Source of the DNA: Stenotrophomonas sp. ZAC14D1_NAIMI4_1
GTDB taxonomy: Bacteria; Pseudomonadota; Gammaproteobacteria; Xanthomonadales; Xanthomonadaceae
Length of the DNA: 64,000 bases
Direction: 5' to 3'
Assembly: GCF_003086775.1 (NCBI RefSeq)
Contig: NZ_CP026001.1
Span: 1-64,000, forward strand
Shown here in pieces: positions 11,273-19,498 of the stretch. Position 1 is the stretch's first letter. Each line of letters begins with the position of its first letter. The position numbers were made by a program, and so were the translations under genes. Under the pieces are notes generated by a model that saw nothing but the letters and a program-made list of their open reading frames with translations, was not told where the DNA came from and ran no database searches.

Positions 11273-12034
11273 ATGCTGCAGGAACTTTTCATCGCCGCTG
11301 CTGCCGGGGGCAATCCGTCCAACGCCCTGTCGCAGATGGGCTTCGAGCACCTGATCCACGAGATGACCACCCAGCCGGGTGACTTCGCTGTCTCCTGGGT
11401 GGTGCTGCTGACCCTGATCGTCATGTCGGCCATGTCCTGGTACTGGACCGTCATCAACATCTTCCGTTCGGTCCGCCTGAAGAGCGCTGCCGATCGCGTC
11501 GTCAGCCTGTTCTGGGACACCCCGAACGCGCAGGACGCCATCCGTGCAATGGAAGAACAGCCGGCTTCCGAGCCGTTCTCCAAGATCGCCCTGGACGCTG
11601 CCCAGGCTGCTGCCCACCACCAGCGCGCTGAAGGCGGCGCCACCGGCGGTCTGGGTGAGAACCTGAGCCGTTCGGAGTTCGTCGACCGCGCCCTGCGTCA
11701 GGCCGTGACCCGCGAAAGCAACAAGCTGCAGTCGGGCATGACCCTGCTGGCCACCGTCGGTGCAACCGCTCCGTTCGTCGGTCTGCTGGGTACCGTGTGG
11801 GGCATCTACGGCGCGCTGATCAAGATCGGTGCCACCGGCTCCGCTTCGATCGACGCCGTTGCAGGCCCGGTGGGTGAAGCGCTGATCATGACCGCCATCG
11901 GTCTGTTCGTCGCAATCCCGGCCGTGTTCGCCTTCAACTTCTTCAGCAAGGTCAACAGCGCGACCATCAGCAAGTTCGATACCTTCGCGCACGACCTGCA
12001 CGACTTCTTCGCCACCGGTTCGCGCGTCCGCTGA
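11273..12034 (+). CDS. exbB: TonB-system proton channel ExbB
   Basis: ExbB forms the pentameric inner-membrane proton channel that energises TonB. The 253-residue protein has three hydrophobic segments: one near residues 40-65 and two in the C-terminal half. The family MotA/TolQ/ExbB hallmark GATAPFVGLLGTVWGIY lies in the first of the latter two. An AAGG ribosome binding site precedes the ATG. It is the second gene of tonB-exbB-exbD-exbD. Confidence 0.96.
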   Translation: MLQELFIAAAAGGNPSNALSQMGFEHLIHEMTTQPGDFAVSWVVLLTLIVMSAMSWYWTVINIFRSVRLKSAADRVVSLFWDTPNAQDAIRAMEEQPASEPFSKIALDAAQAAAHHQRAEGGATGGLGENLSRSEFVDRALRQAVTRESNKLQSGMTLLATVGATAPFVGLLGTVWGIYGALIKIGATGSASIDAVAGPVGEALIMTAIGLFVAIPAVFAFNFFSKVNSATISKFDTFAHDLHDFFATGSRVR

Positions 12035-12093
12035 TTGCGGCGCGCCACCCTGCGACGAACGACGTAGTCACCAAGATCTAGACGGAGCCCGTT

Positions 12094-12519
12094 ATGGCTT
12101 TCAGTAGTGGTAACAGCGGCGGCCCCATGGCCGACATCAACGTGACGCCCCTCGTGGACGTGATGCTGGTGCTGCTGATCATCTTCATCATCACGGCGCC
12201 CCTGATGTCCCACAAGGTCAAGGTGGATCTGCCGGAGGCCAACCTGGTCCAGAAGCCGGACGACACCAACGATCGCAAGGGTCCCATCACCCTGGCAGTC
12301 AAGGAAGATGGCTCGATCTACTGGAACGACGAAGAAATCAACAAGCAGACTCTCGAGTCGCGCTTGGCGACCGCCGCCCAGCAGACCCCGCAGCCGCCGC
12401 TGAACCTGCGTGGTGACCGCACCACCAAGATGCGCGTCATCAACGACCTGACCAAGGTCGCGCAGGAGCAGGGCATGCTGGACGTCGGCTTCGTCGCGAC
12501 CAAAGAGAAGGGGCAATAA
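12094..12519 (+). CDS. exbD: Biopolymer transport protein ExbD, first copy
   Basis: ExbD is the single-span partner of ExbB. Its membrane aspartate takes part in proton transfer. The 141-residue product has the N-terminal signature [20 protein letters not shown], where the Asp in LVDVML is the functional residue, and a periplasmic C-terminal domain. GGAG precedes the ATG. A second exbD begins three bases after this stop codon with an almost identical N-terminus. In Xanthomonas campestris the equivalent first copy (exbD1) is needed for iron uptake. Confidence 0.95.
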   Translation: MAFSSGNSGGPMADINVTPLVDVMLVLLIIFIITAPLMSHKVKVDLPEANLVQKPDDTNDRKGPITLAVKEDGSIYWNDEEINKQTLESRLATAAQQTPQPPLNLRGDRTTKMRVINDLTKVAQEQGMLDVGFVATKEKGQ

Positions 12520-12522
12520 GCC

Positions 12523-12936
12523 ATGGCATTCAGTAGTGGTGGTGGCAAGGGCCCCATGGCCGACATCAACGTCACGCCCCTCGTGGACGTGATGCTGGTT
12601 CTGCTGATCATCTTCATCGTGACCGCGCCGATCATGACGTACCCGATCGCCGTGGACCTGCCGCAGCGCGTGCTCAACCCACCGCCGCAGCTGGTCGAAC
12701 CGCCGCCGCCGATCGAACTCAAGATCGACGCTAGCAACCAGGTCTCGTGGAACAACAGCCCGATCGGTACGCACGATCTGCAGCAGCGGATGGAACAGGA
12801 GGTCCAGCGTGACCCGACCAACCAGCCCGAACTGCGCATCGACGCGAGCCCGGATTCCGAGTACGACGTGATGGCCAAGGTTCTGGCCGCCGCGAAGAAT
12901 GCTCAGATGAAGAAGATCGGCTTCGTGCAGCAGTAA
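12523..12936 (+). CDS. exbD2: Biopolymer transport protein ExbD, second copy
   Basis: The 137-residue product repeats the ExbD layout: [20 protein letters not shown] at the N-terminus, one membrane segment with the functional Asp, then a periplasmic domain that diverges strongly from the first copy. Tandem duplication followed by divergence of the sensor-side domain is evident. In X. campestris pv. campestris, exbD2 is dispensable for iron import but is connected to plant hypersensitive response and pectate-lyase induction. This is notable because a pectin locus lies further along this window. The operon ends at a strong terminator. Confidence 0.93.
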   Translation: MAFSSGGGKGPMADINVTPLVDVMLVLLIIFIVTAPIMTYPIAVDLPQRVLNPPPQLVEPPPPIELKIDASNQVSWNNSPIGTHDLQQRMEQEVQRDPTNQPELRIDASPDSEYDVMAKVLAAAKNAQMKKIGFVQQ

Positions 12937-12974
12937 TACGCAATACCGCAGCACAACAGTCATGACGCGACTGC

Positions 12975-13005
12975 AGACGCCCCTGGAAACAGGGGCGTCT
13001 TTTTT
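12975..13005 (+). terminator. Rho-independent terminator of the tonB operon
   Basis: A perfect 10-base stem (AGACGCCCCT / AGGGGCGTCT) with loop GGAAAC is followed by T5, 38 bases after exbD2. Confidence 0.9.
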
Positions 13006-13057
13006 GTGCCCGGCGACGTGACCCCATCACCACGCCCGCGCCCGCTATGATCGGCGC

Positions 13058-14518
13058 ATGCTCGCCCTCTTCGATTCGCTGCGCCTCTGGCTCGATGGCA
13101 TTGCCCACCTGGGAACGATCCTGGCGGTGGCCTATCTGCTTTACCTGCTCGCGCTGACCGGCTGGATCATGCTGCAGAAGCGCGAGCCGGTGGCCACGCT
13201 CAGCTGGATCCTGTCGCTGGCGCTGCTGCCCTACCTCGGCCTTTTCATCTACTACCTGCTGGGCCCGCAGAAAGTGAAGCGGCAGCGCCTGCGCCGTGGC
13301 CGCGCGCGTTCGGGCATGGAGCACTACAGCGATGTCTGCCCGCCCGATGCCGGCTGCACCGAGCTGGCCAAGGTCGCCCAGGCCACCACCGGCCTGGCGC
13401 CGAGCAGTGCCACCGAAGTGACCTGGCTGGTGGATGGCGCGGCGACCTATGCGGCCCTCATCGAGGCCATCGCCGGGGCGCGCGATCACGTGCACCTGGA
13501 GTACTACATCTTCAACCCGGACCACGCCGGCACCGCCCTGCGCGATGCCCTGGTCGAGCGCGCCCGCGCCGGCGTGCAGGTGCGCCTGCTGCTTGATGCG
13601 GTGGGTTCCTCGGCGTTGCCGGCGCGCTTCCTGCAGCCCCTGCTGGAGGCCGGTGGCGAAGCGGTCTGGTTCCATCCGCGGCAGCTGCTGAAACCCTTCA
13701 AGCGCCCATGGTTGAACCTGCGCACGCACCGCAAGCTGGTGATCATCGATGGCCAGCTGGCCTTCACCGGCGGCATCAACATCACCGACGAGGAAGACGA
13801 GAGCCGCAACCCGAACGCCTACCGCGACCTGCACATGCGCATCCGTGGCCACGTGGTGCGCAGCCTGCAACTGGTGTTCGCCGAGGACTGGCTCTACGCC
13901 AGCGGCCAGGAGCCTTCGCGCTTCGACATCGCACGCCTGTGGCCGGCCGACATGCCGCTGCGCGGCGACGGCGACATTGATGCGCAGGTGCTGGTGTCCG
14001 GCCCGGATTCGGGCTGGGAAACCATCCACCGCCTGCACGTGGCGGCCATCCAGGAAGCCAATGAACGGGTCTGGCTGGTGACGCCCTACTTCGTGCCCGG
14101 CGAGGCGGCGCGCATGGCGTTGACCTCGGCGGCGCTGGGCGGCCTGGACGTGCGCCTGCTGGTGCCGAAGATGAGCGATTCCTGGTTCGTGACCCAGGCC
14201 GCGCGTTCCTACTTCGACGAACTGCTGCACGCGGGGGTGAAGATCTACGAGTACGGCCCGCGCATGCTGCACACCAAGGCGTTCATCGCCGACGACGATG
14301 TCTGCATTGTCGGCAGCGCCAACTTCGACCACCGCAGCTTCCGCCTGAACTTCGAGCTGTCGATGATGATCAGCGACCAGGACCGCGTGGCGGAGCTGGC
14401 CACCCTGCTGCAGGCCGAGTTCGACAGCGCCACGCGGGTGCACAATGAGGCTGGGCGCTCGCTGTGGCTGCACCGCCTGCCGGAGGCCTTCGCCCGCCTG
14501 GCCTCGCCGCTGCTGTAA
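13058..14518 (+). CDS. cls: Cardiolipin synthase (phospholipase D family)
   Basis: This membrane enzyme condenses two phosphatidylglycerol molecules to cardiolipin and glycerol. The 486 residues comprise two N-terminal transmembrane segments and two PLD catalytic domains, each with an HxKxxxxD motif: THRKLVIIDGQLAFTGG in the first and LHTKAFIADDDVCIVGSANF in the second. Length and layout fit bacterial ClsA-type synthases. The ribosome binding site is weak. It is followed by a small membrane protein gene and pdxJ on the same strand. Confidence 0.92.
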   Translation: MLALFDSLRLWLDGIAHLGTILAVAYLLYLLALTGWIMLQKREPVATLSWILSLALLPYLGLFIYYLLGPQKVKRQRLRRGRARSGMEHYSDVCPPDAGCTELAKVAQATTGLAPSSATEVTWLVDGAATYAALIEAIAGARDHVHLEYYIFNPDHAGTALRDALVERARAGVQVRLLLDAVGSSALPARFLQPLLEAGGEAVWFHPRQLLKPFKRPWLNLRTHRKLVIIDGQLAFTGGINITDEEDESRNPNAYRDLHMRIRGHVVRSLQLVFAEDWLYASGQEPSRFDIARLWPADMPLRGDGDIDAQVLVSGPDSGWETIHRLHVAAIQEANERVWLVTPYFVPGEAARMALTSAALGGLDVRLLVPKMSDSWFVTQAARSYFDELLHAGVKIYEYGPRMLHTKAFIADDDVCIVGSANFDHRSFRLNFELSMMISDQDRVAELATLLQAEFDSATRVHNEAGRSLWLHRLPEAFARLASPLL

Positions 14519-14559
14519 GGCAGCGCTACACTGCGGCCGATGCCTGGGGAGGATGGAAC

Positions 14560-14820
14560 ATGTACTGGTTGTACCTGCTGCTGGCGCTGGGCTGCTTCGC
14601 CTTCGCGCTGAAAACCCCGAACATGGGCCTGATGTCGCTGGCCCTGCTGGCCGCCCTCGGCCTTCTGCTGGCGTGGGTGCGCGGCCGCTACGTGGCCCGC
14701 TTCGGCGACCTGCAGCGCGACCCGTCCACTCTGATCGATGCCGAGGAGCTGCGGCGCCTGCGCGAGCAGGCCCGGGCGCAGGCCCATGACGGCACTTCCC
14801 CACCCCCTTCTGCCCCGTAG
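14560..14820 (+). CDS. Small two-span membrane protein, function unknown
   Basis: This 86-residue product has two N-terminal hydrophobic segments (about 1-18 and 22-42), then a charged helix rich in Arg and Glu and a Pro/Ser-rich tail. The ATG at 14560 is set by a strong GGGGAGGA at 14547-14554; longer in-frame starts lack one. It lies between cls and pdxJ on the same strand, so co-transcription is likely. No function can be assigned from sequence. Confidence 0.7.
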   Translation: MYWLYLLLALGCFAFALKTPNMGLMSLALLAALGLLLAWVRGRYVARFGDLQRDPSTLIDAEELRRLREQARAQAHDGTSPPPSAP

Positions 14821-14829
14821 TCCCGTTCC

Positions 14830-15573
14830 ATGACCCAGCTCAGCGTCAACGTCAACAAGATCGCCGTCCTGCGCAACTCGCGTGGCGGTGCCGAACCCGA
14901 TGTCGTGCGTGCCGCCCAGGCGTGCCTGGACGCGGGCGCCCACGGCATCACCGTGCACCCGCGGCCGGACCGTCGCCACATCACTGCAGAGGACGTGCTG
15001 TCGCTTTCGACGCTGACCCGCGCCCGTGGTGTCGAGTTCAACATTGAAGGCAATCCGTTCGCCCCCCCGCGCGAAGGTTATCCGGGCCTGCTGCCGCTGT
15101 GCGCGCAGACCCGCCCCGCACAGGCCACCCTGGTGCCCGATGGCGACGGCCAGATCACCTCGGACCATGGCTTCGACTTCGAGCGCGATGGCGAGCGCCT
15201 GCGTCCGCTGGTGGCCGAGCTGAAGGCGATGGGCTGCCGCGTCAGCCTGTTCGTGGATGCCGGCAACCCGCTGCTGGAACAGGCCGCTGCCGTGGGTGCC
15301 GACCGCATCGAGCTGTACACCGGTCCCTATGCCGAAGCGCATGCGGCCGGCGATGCCACTGCGATGCTGGAGCTGTTCGCCACCGCCGCACGGCGCGCAC
15401 AGGCGGTCGGGCTGGGCGTGAATGCCGGCCACGATCTTTCGCAGGACAACCTGCGCGACTTCCTGGCCGCGGTGCCGGAGGTGCTGGAGGTGTCGATCGG
15501 CCACGCGCTGATCGGCGAGGCCCTGTACGACGGGCTCGATACCACCGTGCGCGGCTACCTCGCCCTGCTGTAA
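14830..15573 (+). CDS. pdxJ: Pyridoxine 5'-phosphate synthase
   Basis: PdxJ condenses 3-amino-2-oxopropyl phosphate with deoxyxylulose 5-phosphate in the DXP-dependent vitamin B6 pathway. The 247-residue TIM-barrel protein starts with the family signature [17 protein letters not shown]. It also contains [16 protein letters not shown], which holds phosphate-binding and catalytic residues, and the C-terminal [13 protein letters not shown]. Length matches the family. It begins nine bases after the preceding small membrane gene. A GTAG-type palindrome follows the stop codon. Confidence 0.97.
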   Translation: MTQLSVNVNKIAVLRNSRGGAEPDVVRAAQACLDAGAHGITVHPRPDRRHITAEDVLSLSTLTRARGVEFNIEGNPFAPPREGYPGLLPLCAQTRPAQATLVPDGDGQITSDHGFDFERDGERLRPLVAELKAMGCRVSLFVDAGNPLLEQAAAVGADRIELYTGPYAEAHAAGDATAMLELFATAARRAQAVGLGVNAGHDLSQDNLRDFLAAVPEVLEVSIGHALIGEALYDGLDTTVRGYLALL

Positions 15574-15579
15574 TCGCCG

Positions 15580-15603
15580 GCGCCGGGCATGCCCCGGCGC
15601 TAC
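15580..15603. repeat. REP (SMAG-like) palindrome after pdxJ
   Basis: Arms GCGCCGGG and CCCGGCGC flank a short loop and end in CTAC, the reverse of the GTAG head that marks Stenotrophomonas REP elements. Confidence 0.65.
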
Positions 15604-15820
15604 CGGTCGTTCCCCATCTCAGCTGCTGAGACCCCCGTAGCCCATCCTGTCGGCCTGCTGCGGCGATGGCGCCTGCGTGATCCCGTGGAACCTGTGGATA
15701 AGCCTGGGGTCAACCAGCGCTCACATCCCCCGCCACGCCTACGGCTACGTGAATCCTGGCCGCTTGCGCCGCCTGTGGTTAGCAATAATACTAACGTCTC
15801 TGAAACGGCCGGAGGGCGCC

Positions 15821-16933
15821 ATGCAATCCCACCCTCGCAACGCCCAGGCCGCCATCAAGGGCCGGGGTTCCACGTCCCACCTGGCGGGGCGCTTCGAAAG
15901 CACGGTGAGCGAAGCGGTCGATGACGGCTGGGCCATCGACGAAAGCGACGAGTTCCTCGCCCCGCGCCTGCGCACGGAAGTGCGCGCCGAGACTGCGCGC
16001 AGCATCATCAGCCGCAACACCTCCCCGGACGTGGGTTTCAGCCAGTCGGTGAATCCCTACCGCGGCTGCGAGCATGGCTGCTCATACTGCTTTGCACGGC
16101 CCTCGCACGCCTATCTGAATCTGTCGCCGGGCCTGGACTTCGAGACCAAGCTGTTCGCCAAGACCAACGCACCGCAGTTGCTGCGCAAGGAACTGTCGAA
16201 GCCCGGCTATGTGCCACAGCCGATTGCACTGGGCATCAACACCGATGCCTACCAGCCGATCGAGCGCAAGCTGAAACTCACCCGCCAGCTGATCGAAGTG
16301 ATGCTGGAGACGAAGCATCCGTTCTCGCTGATCACCAAGAACGCGCTGGTGGAGCGCGATATCGATCTGCTGGCACCGCTGGCGGCAGAGAACCTGGTCA
16401 GCGTGCACTTCTCGGTGACCTCGCTGGACCCGCACCTGTCGGCGAAGCTGGAACCGCGCGCGTCGGCGCCGCACGCCCGGCTGCGCGCGATGAAGCGCCT
16501 GCACGAGGCAGGCATTCCGGTGGGCGTGATGGTGGCGCCGGTCATTCCGTGGATCAACGACAGCGAGCTGGAGGCCGTGCTGGAAGCCGCGCATGATGCC
16601 GGCGCCGGCACCGCCGGTTACGTGCTGCTGCGCCTGCCGCTGGAGGTAGCGCCGCTGTTCCGCGACTGGCTGGACACGCACCACCCTGATCGCGCCGCGC
16701 ACGTGATGAGCACCATCCAGCAGCTGCGTGGCGGCAAGGACTACGACAGCCAGTTCGGCACGCGCATGCGCGGCCAGGGCGTGTATGCGGATCTGTTGAA
16801 CAACCGGTTCAAGCTGGCGCGAAAGCGTCTCGGGTTCAACGCGCAGAACAGCCATTGGCCGAAGCTGGATTGCAGCCGGTTCCTGAAGCCGTTGCCGCCG
16901 CGGAAGGAATCGCCGCAGGGGTCGTTGTTCTAG
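15821..16933 (+). CDS. PA0069-family radical SAM protein
   Basis: This is a radical S-adenosylmethionine protein of the PA0069 / spore-photoproduct-lyase-like group. The three cysteines of the [4Fe-4S] cluster are C83, C87 and C90 in GCEHGCSYC. A TIM-barrel-like domain follows, and the C-terminus is basic. I start at ATG 15821 because CGGAGGG is placed ideally upstream; the longer frame to 15677 has no such signal. The start gives 370 residues, normal for the group. The substrate of this family is not established. REP palindromes follow the stop codon directly. Confidence 0.88.
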   Translation: MQSHPRNAQAAIKGRGSTSHLAGRFESTVSEAVDDGWAIDESDEFLAPRLRTEVRAETARSIISRNTSPDVGFSQSVNPYRGCEHGCSYCFARPSHAYLNLSPGLDFETKLFAKTNAPQLLRKELSKPGYVPQPIALGINTDAYQPIERKLKLTRQLIEVMLETKHPFSLITKNALVERDIDLLAPLAAENLVSVHFSVTSLDPHLSAKLEPRASAPHARLRAMKRLHEAGIPVGVMVAPVIPWINDSELEAVLEAAHDAGAGTAGYVLLRLPLEVAPLFRDWLDTHHPDRAAHVMSTIQQLRGGKDYDSQFGTRMRGQGVYADLLNNRFKLARKRLGFNAQNSHWPKLDCSRFLKPLPPRKESPQGSLF

Positions 16934-16934
16934 A

Positions 16935-17022
16935 AGAGTCGAGCTTGCTCGACGGATGTTGAAGGCAGTCGAGCAAGCTCGACTCTACGGGGCGGAGGCA
17001 GTCGAGCGCGCTCGCCGCGACT
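16935..17022. repeat. REP palindrome cluster with GTCGAGCTTGCTCGAC core
   Basis: Two inverted copies of a 16-base palindrome (GTCGAGCTTGCTCGAC at 16938-16953 and its inverse at 16968-16983, ending in CTCTAC) pair with each other. A degenerate third copy lies at about 17001-17022. This dimeric head-to-tail pairing is typical of Stenotrophomonas maltophilia GTAG-type REPs. Confidence 0.75.
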
Positions 17023-17087
17023 GGGTGGACATTGCGCCCCGCTTCGGCCAAGAATCGGGGCGAGGCCCATGAAGGGCCGGACAGGAG

Positions 17088-17456
17088 ATGTCCGTGAACG
17101 ATGGTGTACTTGCCGCGGCGATCACCGCCTCCGCTGCCAACACCCATCCTTGGATGCAGGCGCAGCATCGCCAGGTGCTGGAGTACTTCGAGCAGCGGCA
17201 GGCGTTTTCGCAGGCGACCTCGATTCCGTTGGCCGCATTCGATGTGGAGCTGGAAGAGGTGCTGTACGACATGATCGACGACGGCCTGGTCGAGGTCGTG
17301 GCGACCGACCGCTGCTACCTGGATCGGCAGACGCTGCTGCAGCGCGTGCAGGACGACGATCGAGCGGCCGAGCGCCTCAACCGCGTGCTGCTGCGCTACG
17401 TAGTACCCGTTCTGGTGATCGTGCTGATCGCCGTGGGCGTAGCGCTGGCCCTGTAG
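17088..17456 (+). CDS. Hypothetical protein with C-terminal membrane anchor
   Basis: This 122-residue product of unknown function has a mostly helical, acidic soluble part (about 1-98). Its middle segment resembles a winged-helix-like fold only vaguely. It ends in one hydrophobic segment (about 101-122), suggesting a tail-anchored inner-membrane protein. AGGAG abuts the ATG at 17088 with no spacer. The in-frame GTG at 17094, six bases from AGGAG, may therefore be the true start. The stop codon is part of the GTAG head of a REP element. Confidence 0.65.
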   Translation: MSVNDGVLAAAITASAANTHPWMQAQHRQVLEYFEQRQAFSQATSIPLAAFDVELEEVLYDMIDDGLVEVVATDRCYLDRQTLLQRVQDDDRAAERLNRVLLRYVVPVLVIVLIAVGVALAL

Positions 17457-17478
17457 AGTCGAGCAAGCTCGACTCTAC
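17453..17478. repeat. REP palindrome, 12-base perfect arms
   Basis: GTAGAGTCGAGC and GCTCGACTCTAC flank a two-base centre, giving a near-perfect 26-base hairpin. The first four bases are GTAG and include the stop codon of the preceding gene. Confidence 0.8.
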
Positions 17479-17496
17479 CTATCCTCTGAGACAACG

Positions 17497-17700
17497 ATGA
17501 AGATAATTCTCTGGGCACCTATCGTGCTGTTTGCACTGTTTTCCTTGCGGGCAATCGGCTTCGTTGTCTATCAAGGATTGAATGGATCGCCGTTCGGCGA
17601 CGAAGAAATCATTGTCGCCGGCATCGGCCTGGCCTGTGGCTGGATCGCCTGGGTGATGTACAAGGTCCTGATCAGACTTTGGAGAAAGCCGGAAACCTGA
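17497..17700 (+). CDS. Small membrane protein, function unknown
   Basis: A 67-residue product with two hydrophobic segments: residues 1-20, which could be a signal anchor, and about 35-57. The tail is short and basic. The ribosome binding site is weak. It lies between REP elements and next to other small hypothetical genes. No family was recognised. Confidence 0.45.
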   Translation: MKIILWAPIVLFALFSLRAIGFVVYQGLNGSPFGDEEIIVAGIGLACGWIAWVMYKVLIRLWRKPET

Positions 17701-17715
17701 TGCTGCGCCTCGATT

Positions 17716-17777
17716 GTAGAGTCGAGCTTGCTCGACTGAGCGCGCGACAAAGAGCCGTCGAGCAAGATCGACACTAC
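17716..17777. repeat. REP palindrome pair
   Basis: A GTAGAGTCGAGCTTGCTCGA unit is followed by a degenerate inverted unit ending in CACTAC, 62 bases overall. It has the same sequence family as the elements at 16935 and 17453. Confidence 0.7.
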
Positions 17778-17856
17778 GAACACGTCACCCCCCAAATAAC
17801 TCACGCGGAGGGCGATGCAATGAGGGCCCCATGCGCAGATCTACAAGAAGGCGGGT

Positions 17857-18474
17857 GTGATCGTACTCAGTAGATTGCACGCGCGATCCATTACGTTGGC
17901 GATGCTGGCTTGGCTTCCGACGGCAGCCGCCGCAGCAGATCGATCTGCGTTCTTCGTCAGCCATGCGTCATCGATTGAAGACACGTGCCTAGACGTTGAT
18001 ACGAGAAGCTTGCCCTTCTCGTGCCACAGAATCTCCGATGGTGAACAAACCGTCGTCGCTGTGAGGGACTTCAAGCGTACCTGGAATGCCGACCGTTCGA
18101 GTTTCTCAAAGCTGACGGTAGTACTTCCCGAATCCCCGCGTGTCGGACAGGTCTTCACTATCGGAGAGCAGGGAGTTCGCGCGTTCTTCAGCAACGGAGC
18201 AAGCGATTTTGCAGGCAAGAGTGGCTGCTACAGCACGGCCGCCACGGGTGAGGTCACCGTTGACGCAGTCGAGCGTCACCGTCTTGAGGTTTCGTTGCGG
18301 GCGACGTTCACGCTCGCAAGCCCTTTGGACTGGCCCGGAGACTGCAACGTTCCTGTCAGCATCCATCGTGCAATCAAGGCCAGAAGCGCGAACATCGCCG
18401 AACTCGGTGCGTGGGAGGGGAGGACGCATGCCGATGACTCTCCCTTTGTAGAGGCGCATCCCTCAAGAAGGTAG
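17857..18474 (+). CDS. Hypothetical exported protein with four conserved-looking cysteines
   Basis: This 205-residue product is unrecognised. It has an N-terminal signal peptide (hydrophobic stretch ending in TAAAAA at about residue 26). The mature part contains cysteines in DTCLDVD, SFSCHRI-like, SGCYST and GDCNVP contexts, enough for two disulfides, so a periplasmic location is likely. The start is GTG 17857 after AAGGCGGG. Codon use and base composition are less GC-rich than the flanking core genes (33 G/C in bases 18001-18060), suggesting transfer. Confidence 0.5.
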   Translation: MIVLSRLHARSITLAMLAWLPTAAAAADRSAFFVSHASSIEDTCLDVDTRSLPFSCHRISDGEQTVVAVRDFKRTWNADRSSFSKLTVVLPESPRVGQVFTIGEQGVRAFFSNGASDFAGKSGCYSTAATGEVTVDAVERHRLEVSLRATFTLASPLDWPGDCNVPVSIHRAIKARSANIAELGAWEGRTHADDSPFVEAHPSRR

Positions 18475-18582
18475 TTGAAGCCAGGCTGATACCTTCCGCT
18501 GTTTTCGCTGCTTCGACCTTGCATCAAGGACATCTGGACATCCGCTTGACTGGACCACTGGAATCGCGCTCAAGGGAAGCAT

Positions 18583-18951
18583 ATGGGCCACGTGATGCCC
18601 ACCGCTTTGATCTATCTTCTTGGACTCATCGGCGCAGGTGCCGTTGGTATCCTTCCGGTACGTGTCATGAGAATCCTGCGGGATCTCCGCAGCGTTCAGG
18701 GGAACACGCTCAGGAAGGCAGCATCCGTAGTCGCGAAGTTCGCTGTCGCGGCTGCTGCATTGCTGGTCGAAGCTCAGATCCTTCGGCAGCTCTTCGGGTG
18801 CCTTACTGGAGCGTACTGTGGTCCTGGTGTAGCAAGCGGATGGAGTTACCTGGCAGCGCTTGGCGCGACCTACCTGGTGTTTGAAGTCCTCGTGCTTCTG
18901 CTGCAGCTTGTATACAGAGAAGGAGCGCAACAAGTGGCACCAGGAGAATAG
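18583..18951 (+). CDS. Hypothetical membrane protein
   Basis: A 122-residue product with an N-terminal hydrophobic segment (about 6-25), a central hydrophobic helix (about 48-70) and a C-terminal one (about 85-112). It is probably a three-span inner-membrane protein. AGGGAAG precedes the ATG. No family was recognised. It is one of the lower-GC hypothetical genes between the radical SAM gene and the oxygenase gene. Confidence 0.55.
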   Translation: MGHVMPTALIYLLGLIGAGAVGILPVRVMRILRDLRSVQGNTLRKAASVVAKFAVAAAALLVEAQILRQLFGCLTGAYCGPGVASGWSYLAALGATYLVFEVLVLLLQLVYREGAQQVAPGE

Positions 18952-19073
18952 AGTCGAATGCTTCGCTTCCACGCCACAATCCGCGAGGCACCCGAGACGT
19001 CTGCCGGCGCTGGTGTTCGTTGCCGCTGGTCTGATGCCGGCCTTTCACTGGTGTTTGGAGCCGGGACGTAGAA

Positions 19074-19436
19074 ATGAGATTGCCGTTCACCTTCTCCTGC
19101 CCGGCCTGCAGGGCAGCTGGGCAGAGGTTTCCGATCTACCAGGCAATTGAAAGGAAGACACGCACCCGCTGCAGCAGCTGTGAATCGGAAGTGGTGTCGG
19201 AGCTTGGCTACGTAGCGCATGCCATCTGGCATGTACTGTCACTGATGGCTATGGCGCTTCTGGGACTGATCCTCGTTGCCAGCATCCTGACAGCGCAATG
19301 GTCCTGGGGCATTGCGGCGCTGATCGCGCAGGGCGTTCTGACCTGGATGCCGGGGATGTATCTCCATTCGCGAAACGCCACGCTGCCTGTCGTCCACGAG
19401 CGACCGAAGCGGTATGGGCGGAAGCAGGTCTCGTAG
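19074..19436 (+). CDS. Hypothetical zinc-ribbon membrane protein
   Basis: A 120-residue product. Two CxxC pairs near the N-terminus (CPAC at about 9-12 and CSSC at about 33-36) form a zinc-ribbon-like cytoplasmic domain. Two membrane segments follow (about 50-70 and 75-95), then a basic tail. The arrangement resembles small membrane-anchored zinc-ribbon proteins of unknown function. The stop codon TAG forms part of the GTAG head of the following REP element. Confidence 0.55.
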   Translation: MRLPFTFSCPACRAAGQRFPIYQAIERKTRTRCSSCESEVVSELGYVAHAIWHVLSLMAMALLGLILVASILTAQWSWGIAALIAQGVLTWMPGMYLHSRNATLPVVHERPKRYGRKQVS

Positions 19437-19490
19437 CGTCGCGCTTGCTCGACTGAAAGCGAAAAGCAGTCGAGCATGGCTCGACTCTAC
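19433..19490. repeat. REP palindrome pair between convergent genes
   Basis: A GTAG-headed unit and its inverted copy ending in CTCTAC span 58 bases. They fill the gap between the convergent zinc-ribbon gene and the oxygenase gene, where they could act as a bidirectional stem-loop. Confidence 0.75.
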
Positions 19491-19498
19491 AAAGGGCG

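Noticed and set aside
16935..17022. CRISPR-like array from repeated GTCGAGC palindromes
   Set aside because: The units are irregularly spaced, alternate in orientation and end in GTAG/CTAC, which is the REP pattern; no cas genes are nearby.
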